Source of the DNA: an uncultured bacterium
GTDB lineage: Bacteria > CSSED10-310 > CALFER01
Length of the DNA: 64,000 bases
Direction: 5' to 3'
NCBI GenBank assembly: GCA_937951895.1
Contig: CALFER010000038.1
Coordinates: 1 to 64,000 of the forward strand
How positions within the stretch are numbered: position 1 is the first letter of the stretch; each line of letters opens with the position of its first letter. Positions 1 to 7,171 of the stretch are shown in pieces. Position numbers and translations under genes: made by a program. The notes under the pieces were generated by a model, which saw nothing but the letters and a program-made list of their open reading frames with translations, was not told the DNA's origin and made no database searches.

Positions 1-97
1 GCCCGACGGCACATACATAGCTGGATCTCATACGGCCTCCGTGCCCGACGGCACATACATAGCTGGATCTCATACGGCCTCCGTGCCCGACGGCACA
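1..97. repeat. 42-bp direct tandem repeat, two full copies plus a partial third
   Basis: A 42-bp unit beginning GCCCGACGGCACATACATAG occupies 1-42 and 43-84, and its first 13 bases recur at 85-97. The copies are identical as read. There are no unique spacers between them, so this is a simple tandem array and not CRISPR. The array may extend left of the window. No gene is visible in it. Confidence 0.9.
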
Positions 98-137
98 ATG
101 GATTCCCGCCTTCGCGGGACTGACAGGGTGGGCAACA

Positions 138-217
138 CCCGCTGGCAGGGACGCCTAAGGGGTACTAATTCGCATTGCCCGCTGGCAGGGACGCCAGCGG
201 CTACTGCCCGCTGGCAG
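138..217. repeat. Dispersed CCCGCTGGCAGGGACGCC repeats
   Basis: The string CCCGCTGGCAGGGACGCC occurs at 138-155 and 178-195, and a truncated copy (CCCGCTGGCAG) lies at 207-217. The last copy lies inside the 3' end of the PHP gene and encodes its final residues. A related inverted-repeat element occurs at 15984-16007, so this is probably one intergenic palindrome family in this genome. Confidence 0.75.
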
Positions 218-1133
218 ACAGGCGTTTCCGCAATACCTCGTATTCGGCCTCGGTTATCCCCGCAACTCCCAGCGGTCGCCCGGCGCGATCATGACAATCC
301 GATCCACCGGTCACCACCCGGAGCCCTTTTTCCGTCATGATTTGTCTGAGGCGCTCCTGCAGCTCGATCGTGTGACCCGGATAGGGGATCTCGAGGCCTT
401 CGATGCCGATCGCGAGAAACTCGGGAAGGAGCTTCTCCACGACTTCGATCGGCGGAAGTACTTCCTTGTAATGCGATTCGCCCGGAAACGACCCCGCGGC
501 GGGATGTGCCAGCACGGCCACGACAGGCCACCTCTTCAGAAACGGGCCGATTGGCTCGATCGGAATGCCCGAGGGAATATAGGCCGGCGAATCGTTGCCG
601 AGTATCGTCGAGACCTGCGCGGTGTCCGTGATGCCGAGATCATTAAGGGCGAGGGCGAAGTGGCGGCGTGAGATCCGGTGGCCGTGCCGGTAGACGTCGG
701 CTTCCGTGAGCGGGCGTGCGAGCATCGGATTGACACCACATGGGCCGAATTCGCGATTGATCGCCTCGATCCGCGCCGTCGTCAGCGCCTCGCCGCGACC
801 CATCGCCAGCAGATCCGTGATGCCGCGCACAAACGCCTCATCCTGAAGAAGTGGCTCGGGGAAATAGATCAAAAGGTGCAGGGACCCGCGGAACAGAACC
901 GTCACGAACCGCACCGTGGCCTCGACGCCGCACACGACGGTGACCCCGAGTTCCTTTCCGGCAGCAACGGCTTCGGCAACGCCTTCGATCGTGTCGTGAT
1001 CCGTCACGGCGATGACGGGAATGCCGCGATCGCGAGCGGCGGCCACCAGTTCACGGGGAGACAGTTCGCCGTCGGAACAGGTGGTATGGTTATGGAGGTC
1101 CGCATGGATAGCGGGAGGCGTCGGTGGGGTCAT
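201..1133 (-). CDS. PHP-domain phosphoesterase
   Basis: A 310-residue protein of the PHP metal-dependent phosphoesterase family (YciV/RNase AM-like and nucleoside 3',5'-bisphosphate phosphatases). The N-terminus carries the first PHP motif (HADLHNHTTCSDG) followed by AVTDHDT. The last motif, GSDCHD, lies near the C-terminus, and the metal-binding His and Asp residues are present. By family knowledge it hydrolyses phosphoesters in the cytosol, but the substrate (RNA 5' ends or a small nucleotide) cannot be read from sequence. An AAAGGA ribosome-binding site lies just upstream of the ATG. It is divergent from the M29 aminopeptidase gene. The last codons (SASGQ) are encoded by a dispersed repeat, so the C-terminus may have been replaced by repeat sequence. 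Confidence 0.88.
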   Translation of the reverse strand: MTPPTPPAIHADLHNHTTCSDGELSPRELVAAARDRGIPVIAVTDHDTIEGVAEAVAAGKELGVTVVCGVEATVRFVTVLFRGSLHLLIYFPEPLLQDEAFVRGITDLLAMGRGEALTTARIEAINREFGPCGVNPMLARPLTEADVYRHGHRISRRHFALALNDLGITDTAQVSTILGNDSPAYIPSGIPIEPIGPFLKRWPVVAVLAHPAAGSFPGESHYKEVLPPIEVVEKLLPEFLAIGIEGLEIPYPGHTIELQERLRQIMTEKGLRVVTGGSDCHDRAGRPLGVAGITEAEYEVLRKRLSASGQ

Positions 1134-1175
1134 GGCGAGTCCTTTCGGTGTCAGACGGCAGGGGTTCGCGCGGGA

Positions 1176-1204
1176 TTGCGCAAAACGAATTGCCAGTTTA
1201 ATAT
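1176..1204 (+). promoter_or_regulatory. Weak candidate promoter for the M29/pbpC pair
   Basis: TTGCGC (1176-1181), a 17-bp spacer and TAATAT (1199-1204) lie 34 bp before the aminopeptidase start in the divergent intergenic region. The -35 match is poor and the -10 moderate, so this is only a guess. Confidence 0.25.
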
Positions 1205-1237
1205 ATCGACCGGCTTTTGAACAAGCGGAGGAATCTC

Positions 1238-2380
1238 ATGACGGTCGTCCATTCCCAATTCAAACTCGCGTTCGATCGCGCCGATGCGTTGCGGCGAGCG
1301 AGTCGCGCTGCACTCGAAACGGCGCTCAACGTCCAGCCCGACGAGCGCGTCCTGATCATGTCGAATCCCGACGGCGATCTGCCGCTCATCGCCACGGCGC
1401 TCTACAATGCCGCGCTGGATCTGCTCGCACACCCCGTCGTGCTGTTTCAGCCCGCACGCTCGCGCGTCGATCTGTCGGATCCCGCGACCATCGCCGCCAT
1501 CGCGTCGGAACCGGAGGTGCTCTTCACGGTCACCCGCGAAAGTCTCGGGAACGACCCGATCGGCCTGAAAACCCCGTATCGCCTCGGCAGCCAGTCGCTC
1601 AACCACATCTTCTACTACCTGATCGCCTCGAAAAAAGCCCGCGGTGCCTGGTCCCCGAGCGCCGACATCGACACGTTCTGCCGGACGGTCCCGATCGATT
1701 ACCCCCTCATGTGGCAGCGCGCGAAACGCCTCAAAGCCTTGTTCGACGCGGCTGTTTCGGCTCACATCACCACACCGGCCGGCACGGACCTGCATGTCGA
1801 CCTGTTCGAGCGCCCCGGAATGCTCGACGACGGCGATTACCGGTTCGCGGGCACGGGCGGCAATATTCCGGCGGGTGAGGTGTTCACGGTCCCGAATCGC
1901 GACAGCCACGGGATCGCGGTGATCGACGGCTCCGCGGCACTGCTCGGAGGCACCCTGCGCGTGAGCGAACCGATCCGGCTGACCTTCTCCGAGGGGAAAC
2001 TGACTCGGATCGAAGGGGGCACCGACGCTGAGGCGTTCCGGGAGACGATGGCCGAGATGCGCTCGGCGACCGAATTGCAGATCGAAAAAGGGATCATTTC
2101 GCCCAAACAGGCGCACGATTACATGGACAATGCGATGAACCTGGCGGAACTCGGCATCGGACTGAACCCCGCCGCCATGATCGTCGGGAACATGACGGAA
2201 GACGAGAAAGTGCTCGACACCTGCCACATCGCCGTCGGCGACGACTGTTACGGCTATGCTCCCGCCGTCGCGCATCTCGATCTGATCATGAAATCTCCGT
2301 CGTATGAGTTCAAACTGCGAGACGGACGATGTCTGACCGTGAATCCGCTCGATCCTCCCGAGGTCGGCTCATCGGATTGA
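1238..2380 (+). CDS. M29-family metallo-aminopeptidase (AmpS/aminopeptidase T type)
   Basis: A 380-residue cytosolic aminopeptidase that removes N-terminal residues from peptides. The likely dinuclear metal ligands of the M29 family are all visible: Glu214 in GGNIPAGEV, Glu304 in AELGIGLNP, His330 in CHIAVGDD, and His346 and Asp348 in AHLDLIM. Length is typical of the family. A TTG at 1217 is in frame upstream, but GGAGG at 1227-1231 is correctly spaced for the ATG at 1238, so I use the ATG. The 3' end overlaps pbpC by 52 bases, implying cotranscription and perhaps a role in peptide turnover, though the link to the cell wall is inference. Confidence 0.9.
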   Translation: MTVVHSQFKLAFDRADALRRASRAALETALNVQPDERVLIMSNPDGDLPLIATALYNAALDLLAHPVVLFQPARSRVDLSDPATIAAIASEPEVLFTVTRESLGNDPIGLKTPYRLGSQSLNHIFYYLIASKKARGAWSPSADIDTFCRTVPIDYPLMWQRAKRLKALFDAAVSAHITTPAGTDLHVDLFERPGMLDDGDYRFAGTGGNIPAGEVFTVPNRDSHGIAVIDGSAALLGGTLRVSEPIRLTFSEGKLTRIEGGTDAEAFRETMAEMRSATELQIEKGIISPKQAHDYMDNAMNLAELGIGLNPAAMIVGNMTEDEKVLDTCHIAVGDDCYGYAPAVAHLDLIMKSPSYEFKLRDGRCLTVNPLDPPEVGSSD

Positions 2381-4767
2381 TCCGGAAACTCCTCCGCGCC
2401 ACGGTTGTGCTCGGCGCTCTCGCCGCCGGACTCCTGCTCGGCGTCGCCATCGGGTTGTCCGGCATCGATACGCCCGGGCACTCCTTCTATGTGACGGATC
2501 GGATGGGGCGGTTTCTGGGCGAGATCGGCGATGCCGACCGGGATAAACTCGGATACTGGCCGCTCGAGCGCGTGCCGGACCGCGTTGCCGCCGCCACGAT
2601 CGCACTCGAAGACCGCCGATTCCATTCGCATCCCGGTGTGGATCCCCTGGCCATCTTGCGCGCGGCACGCCAGAACGGCCGTTCCGGGCGGCGGATTTCC
2701 GGCGCGAGCACGCTCGCGATGCAGGTCGTAAGAATGCAGCATCCCGGCCCGCGCTCGTATCCGCGCAAGACCGTCGAGTCACTCGCCGCTGTCGCCATGA
2801 CGCTCCGCCACGGCCGCGACGCGGTGCTCCGCCAGTACCTGACGCTCGCCCCGTACGGCAACGGCGTTCACGGCATCGCCCACGCGGCACGCTGCTATTT
2901 CGACAAACCCGTCGAGGATCTGAGTTGGGCCGAAATCGTGTTCCTCAGCGCCGTCCCCCAGGCGCCGGGCCGGATGAATCTCCTCACACGCAAAGGCCGT
3001 GAGGATGCGATCGCCCGCGGCATGCGGAGTCTCGATCGGCTGCGTGCGCTCGGAGTCATCGCCGACGACGAGTTTGCGATGGCCGCACGGCAACTCGGTG
3101 AGATGCGTGTCGCCGCCCGGCGCATGCGGCCCGATTCGACAATTCATGCGCTGGAGGCGATCGAAGCGGATCTCGCGCACATCCCCGACACGACACCCGT
3201 CGATCCGATGATCCGCACCGCAATCGATCTCGATGTCCAGTCCGACCTGGCCGATCTGTGCTATGAAACCGTTCGGGACAGCGAATCCCTGGGCGTCGGG
3301 AACACCGCGGCGATTGTGCTGGAGCGCGACACGGCGCGGATTGTCGCCTACATCGGATCGGCGGGATATTTCGACCATCGGCGCAGCGGTGCGATCGACT
3401 ATGCGCGGGTGCGCCGTTCCAGCGGAAGCACACTCAAACCGTTCCTGTATGCGCTCGCTTACGAACTCGACACGATCAATCCCGGCACAATTCTGGACGA
3501 CATCGTCCGAGGCCCCGGGGGGATCTCGAATTCCGACGAAGCCTATCTCGGACCCCTGCTCCCCCGCACCGCCCTGGCAAACTCGCGCAACGTCCCTGCC
3601 GCCGAACTGCTCGGACGCGTCGGCCTTCACCGCACCATGGGTTTCCTCCGCGAACTGTCGCTCAACGACCCGCGGCACACCGCCGAGTATTACGGCATGG
3701 GGCTCGCGATCGGAGGCCTCCCGGTCACCCTGTCGAATCTCGTCCGCGCCTGCACCGTCATCGCCTGCGACGGCATTTTGAAGGACCCTTCCTTTCGCGC
3801 CGCCGATCTCCCCTCAACCGGCAAACGGATCGTCTCATCGCAAACCGCCCGACTCCTCACCCAGCATCTCGCGGACGCCCAGGCTCGTTTGCCGACCTTT
3901 CCGCTTATGGGCACACTCGATTATCCATTTCCGGTGGCCGTCAAGACCGGCACGTCCTCCGCCTATCGCGATTCCTGGACCGTGGCATGGTCGCCGGACT
4001 ACATTGTCGGCGTCTGGATGGGGCGTCCGGACGGCAAACCGATGCAACGGGTCAGCGGCGCACTCGGAGCCGCGAAACTCGTTCGCTCCATCGTCCTGCG
4101 CCTGCAGGATCCCGACCGGGCGCGGCGCGGCTTCGATCTCCCCGACGGATGCGTGAAGGTCCCGATCTGCCGGATATCGGGCAAACGCGCGACGGATTGC
4201 TGCACGAGCGTGATCGATGAGTGGTTTCGCGAAGGACAGGCGCCGGTCGACGAATGCCGCATCCACACGCGGATCGCGATCGATGTGCGCAACGGCCGGC
4301 GCGCGACCGCACAGACGCCTGCGCGAGCGATCGAGTTGCGCACGTACGCCGATCTGCCCGGCCGGTATGCACACTGGGCAAAAAGTGTCGGCATTCCCGC
4401 GGTTCCCGACGAATTCAGCATTCTGGGTGAGGGGATCTCTACCGCTCTTCCCCAAATGGCGCCTGCCGAAACCCTTGATTCCGGGCCGATGGACCGGGAA
4501 ATCCGCATTCAGATTCAATCGCCTGCGGACGGGATGCGGGTGGTTTCGGATCCCGAGACCCCGGGTGCGATGGCGACGATCGGGCTGATCGCGGTGGTCG
4601 AACCGAGGGTTCCGGAGATCGTGTGGCGGGTGGACGGCGTCGAGGCCGCGCGATGCCGATACCCGTATTCCGCGCGCTGGCGCATCACTCCGGGCGAACA
4701 CCGGATCGAAGCGGGACTGCCGGATCGACGTATCGTCTCGAACACTGTAAAAATTGAAGTGCGCTGA
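2329..4767 (+). CDS. pbpC: Penicillin-binding protein 1C (bifunctional transglycosylase/transpeptidase)
   Basis: An 812-residue inner-membrane peptidoglycan synthase. A cytoplasmic Arg/Lys-rich tail is followed by one membrane segment (about 24-45). The GT51 transglycosylase domain shows LEDRRFHSHPG (catalytic Glu94), GASTLAMQ and APYGNGVHGI. The transpeptidase domain has SxxK at Ser367-Lys370, SRN at 419-421 and KTGT at 539-542. The last 90 residues look like the beta-sandwich C-terminal domain typical of PBP1C. All catalytic residues are present, so it should be active. It starts inside the M29 gene (52-nt overlap); an in-frame TTG at 2377 is a less likely start. The alpha-2-macroglobulin gene that often accompanies pbpC is not here. 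Confidence 0.93.
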   Translation: MSDRESARSSRGRLIGLIRKLLRATVVLGALAAGLLLGVAIGLSGIDTPGHSFYVTDRMGRFLGEIGDADRDKLGYWPLERVPDRVAAATIALEDRRFHSHPGVDPLAILRAARQNGRSGRRISGASTLAMQVVRMQHPGPRSYPRKTVESLAAVAMTLRHGRDAVLRQYLTLAPYGNGVHGIAHAARCYFDKPVEDLSWAEIVFLSAVPQAPGRMNLLTRKGREDAIARGMRSLDRLRALGVIADDEFAMAARQLGEMRVAARRMRPDSTIHALEAIEADLAHIPDTTPVDPMIRTAIDLDVQSDLADLCYETVRDSESLGVGNTAAIVLERDTARIVAYIGSAGYFDHRRSGAIDYARVRRSSGSTLKPFLYALAYELDTINPGTILDDIVRGPGGISNSDEAYLGPLLPRTALANSRNVPAAELLGRVGLHRTMGFLRELSLNDPRHTAEYYGMGLAIGGLPVTLSNLVRACTVIACDGILKDPSFRAADLPSTGKRIVSSQTARLLTQHLADAQARLPTFPLMGTLDYPFPVAVKTGTSSAYRDSWTVAWSPDYIVGVWMGRPDGKPMQRVSGALGAAKLVRSIVLRLQDPDRARRGFDLPDGCVKVPICRISGKRATDCCTSVIDEWFREGQAPVDECRIHTRIAIDVRNGRRATAQTPARAIELRTYADLPGRYAHWAKSVGIPAVPDEFSILGEGISTALPQMAPAETLDSGPMDREIRIQIQSPADGMRVVSDPETPGAMATIGLIAVVEPRVPEIVWRVDGVEAARCRYPYSARWRITPGEHRIEAGLPDRRIVSNTVKIEVR

Positions 4768-4776
4768 TCCCCCTCC

Positions 4777-4875
4777 CCGTTCGCCCTGAGCCTGTCGAAG
4801 GGCCACTCACCCGTTCGCCCTGAGCCTGTCGAAGGGCCACTCACCCGTTCGCCCTGAGCCTGTCGAAGGGCCGAA
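4777..4875. repeat. 34-bp tandem repeat containing a near-palindrome
   Basis: Three copies begin at 4777, 4811 and 4845. Each contains GCCCTGAGCCTGTCGAAGGG; a stem can form between GCCCT and AGGGC, flanking the central GAGCCTGTCGA. This core, on the reverse strand CCCTTCGACAGGCTCAGGGC, is to my knowledge a very widespread intergenic palindrome in unrelated bacterial genomes. It starts ten bases after the pbpC stop and could act as a transcription-attenuating structure. Confidence 0.85.
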
Positions 4876-4894
4876 CGGATCACCATGTGAGAAC

Positions 4895-4963
4895 GCCGGC
4901 ACGGAGGCCGGCGCCACCCATGTCATCAAGGCGTCTGAGAAGCGGCAGGCACGGAGGCCTGCC
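4895..4963. repeat. Two hairpin repeats of the GGCACGGAGGCC family
   Basis: GCCGGCACGGAGGCCGGC at 4895-4912 and a related hairpin, GGCAGGC-ACGGAG-GCCTGCC, at 4944-4963 fold as short stem-loops. The first, with its GCCACCCAT flank, recurs in inverse orientation at 16048-16075. With the tandem repeats and a promoter, these account for the gene-free 4768-5069 stretch. Confidence 0.8.
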
Positions 4964-5009
4964 TTCATTTCCAGTAAATCTGTAAGTTGTTGATATATTT
5001 GCCGTTCCA

Positions 5010-5038
5010 TTGACCGCTCGATCGAATACGAGTATACT
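5010..5038 (+). promoter_or_regulatory. Sigma70-type promoter for the beta-helix protein
   Basis: TTGACC (5010-5015), exactly 17 bp, then TATACT (5033-5038). Each hexamer matches consensus at five of six positions. The predicted start near 5045 leaves a leader of about 25 nt containing the GGGAGG ribosome-binding site. This is the best promoter in the window. Confidence 0.72.
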
Positions 5039-5069
5039 TGAGGCATAACTTGATCACCGGGAGGTGAAA

Positions 5070-6773
5070 ATGAACTCGAGAAAGTCTCGTGAGATGATCC
5101 GATTCGTGATGTTCCTGTGCCTGCTCTCAATCACAGTTTTCTCTCGGATTCCGCTGGCGGTGGCAGCCGATTTTTTCGTTGCCCCGGACGGACTGGACGA
5201 TAACCCCGGGACCCAGGCGCTCCCCTGGCGGACGATTCAACATGCCGCGGAATCACTGATGCCGGGTGACTCGGTCAGCGTTCGCGCCGGCACGTATGCG
5301 GAGCACGTGATCCCCCAACGCTCCGGGACGGCTTCGGCCCCGATCCACTACCGCGCGTTTCCCGGTGAATCTCCGGTCATTGACGGCGCTTCGATTGAAT
5401 TGCCCGAGTGGACGGGACTGGTCGATCTGACGGGTCTGAGCCACATCCGCGTATCCGGATTCCGGATCCAGAACGCCGGCCCGACACTCCACAACTCGGG
5501 TATTCTCGCGGATACAGCCGACTCAATCGTCATCGAACACAACACGACGGTGAACACGACCGAATCCGGAATTCTGGTATGGAACGCCTCCCGTATTCTG
5601 ATCGACGGGAACACGGTCGAATCGGCCTGCACCTATATGTACAACGAGTGCATCACGGTGGGCGCATCGACACGTTGCGACATCTGCAACAATTTGGTTT
5701 TCAACAGCCCGAAGGAAGGAATCTGTGTGAAAGACGGGTCGTCCTACTGCCGCGTTTTCGGCAACACGGTTCATCATACCGAAGCGACCGGGTTCTATGT
5801 GGATGCCCAGGCTGAACACACCCATTCGATCGAGGTGTTCAACAACGTGTCCTATGATGGCGTCGAGGACGGGTTTACGGTTGCGAGCGAAGTCGGAGGG
5901 TTGCTCGAACACGTGCTTCTTTACAACAACATCGCTTACAACAACGGTTGGGTCGGATTCGATATCTCGGAGTGCTGCATCGAAACGCATCCGATTCATG
6001 ATGTCGTGATCATCAACAATACCAGTGTGGGGAACGGCATCGAATGGGGCGGCGGGATCGTCGTTCAGAATCCGCAGGTCGAGGGAATCGTGATCCGGAA
6101 CAACATCACCAGCGACAACCTGTCGTTTCAGATCGCTGCGACCACGCTGGCCCCGTCGGGCGCGATCGTCGTCGATCACAATCTCATTGACGGCTTCCGC
6201 GAGGGTGAAGACGAGACACGGGGAACGGATTTCGTCGAGGGATCCCCGGAGTTTGTCTCGGCTTCCACCCACGACTATCACCTGCTCACGTCATCCCCCG
6301 CGATCGGCCGGGCAGCGCTTACGGGAGTGCCTGGTTTCGACATGGATCTGGGGGCCCGATGGAGTGCCTCGCCCGACATTGGCGCAGACGAATATTCCGA
6401 CATGATCCCGGCCTTTTCCACGGCTCTTTGGATGCCCTCAGAGATGTTCCGGCCTGCTGACCGATGCGCGCTGGATGCGGTGGTCCGGAGCGCGTCGGAG
6501 CCGATCGACTCGACGCCGATCGTCTGCGTCCTGGATGTGCTCGGGGAATACTGGTTCTGGCCGGATTGGGGTCATGCATTTGCCTTTGGCCGGGTCTCCG
6601 CATCACCGGGTTATCATGTTGTCTCGCTGCTGCAGGAATTCGCCTGGCCCGACACCGGGTCGGATGCGTTTACGGGAATTGTGTTCTGGGCGGCGATGAC
6701 GAATGAGGAATTTACGGAGATTCTGGGGGGTGAGCAGGGACTCGGACGCTGGGAATTCGGGTTCGGAGGGTAG
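5070..6773 (+). CDS. Secreted right-handed parallel beta-helix protein with shared C-terminal domain
   Basis: A 567-residue exported protein. Residues 1-33 form a signal peptide ending near AVAA. The next part (FVAPDGLDDNPGT...PWRTIQHA) is the usual opening of DUF1565/pectate-lyase-like parallel beta-helices, followed by many Asn-rich coils (for example VIEHNTTVN, VFNNVSYD, LLYNNIAYNN) to about residue 430. The final 110 residues are a separate domain that also ends the M14 carboxypeptidase at 12098-14896: MPS..F.P.D.C, a LDVxGxYxFWP core and a WPxxG...AMT tail. Function is probably polysaccharide binding or cleavage at the cell surface; no catalytic residues can be identified. The ATG follows GGGAGG by six bases and is preferred over an upstream GTG at 5064. 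Confidence 0.85.
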   Translation: MNSRKSREMIRFVMFLCLLSITVFSRIPLAVAADFFVAPDGLDDNPGTQALPWRTIQHAAESLMPGDSVSVRAGTYAEHVIPQRSGTASAPIHYRAFPGESPVIDGASIELPEWTGLVDLTGLSHIRVSGFRIQNAGPTLHNSGILADTADSIVIEHNTTVNTTESGILVWNASRILIDGNTVESACTYMYNECITVGASTRCDICNNLVFNSPKEGICVKDGSSYCRVFGNTVHHTEATGFYVDAQAEHTHSIEVFNNVSYDGVEDGFTVASEVGGLLEHVLLYNNIAYNNGWVGFDISECCIETHPIHDVVIINNTSVGNGIEWGGGIVVQNPQVEGIVIRNNITSDNLSFQIAATTLAPSGAIVVDHNLIDGFREGEDETRGTDFVEGSPEFVSASTHDYHLLTSSPAIGRAALTGVPGFDMDLGARWSASPDIGADEYSDMIPAFSTALWMPSEMFRPADRCALDAVVRSASEPIDSTPIVCVLDVLGEYWFWPDWGHAFAFGRVSASPGYHVVSLLQEFAWPDTGSDAFTGIVFWAAMTNEEFTEILGGEQGLGRWEFGFGG

Positions 6774-7171
6774 AGGAAGAGCGCCGAACACGAGGTTCGG
6801 CGGTAGATGTATTTCACGTGAATAAGAGAGCGCCGAACACGAGGTTCGGCGCTACAATTATTTCCTCTGGAACGAGAAAGTAATTGTACTCTCTTTCGAT
6901 GTTGAAGCAATTTGGTTAACAGGTGAATCTGGTAAATTGCGAATCGATGTACGGGAGGAGGGTGTTTCCCTACCCGCCAAGTTGTACCTGTGGCAGGCGG
7001 GTTCTCGGAGGTCGCGTCTGTCTCTCGACGTCGGGGCGATGATTATTCTTTTTATCAGTTGAGAGCCATAGCTCTCAGCCGGCATAATCTGTCACACCTT
7101 CCACGAACGCAGAGGAATGCGTTGGAAGGTGCTGGAGAGACGAGTTTGAGGTCGTCCTGGTTCGATTCCGG
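6774..7171. repeat. Gene-free region with hairpin repeats
   Basis: This stretch of about 400 bp holds two near-identical hairpins, AGAGCGCCGAACACGAGG and onward, at 6778-6802 and 6827-6853, with stem GCCGAAC/GTTCGGC and loop ACGAG. Between them is the palindrome TTCACGTGAA (6812-6821). Further on are GAGAGCCATAGCTCTC near 7062-7077 and an imperfect inverted repeat built on ACCTTCCA/TGGAAGGT around 7096-7130. I see no coding sequence or RNA gene. The first hairpin could help terminate the beta-helix gene. Confidence 0.75.

Noticed and set aside
1..97. CRISPR array
   Set aside because: Repeats touch each other with no unique spacers, and no cas genes are present. The same applies to the 34-bp array at 4777-4875.
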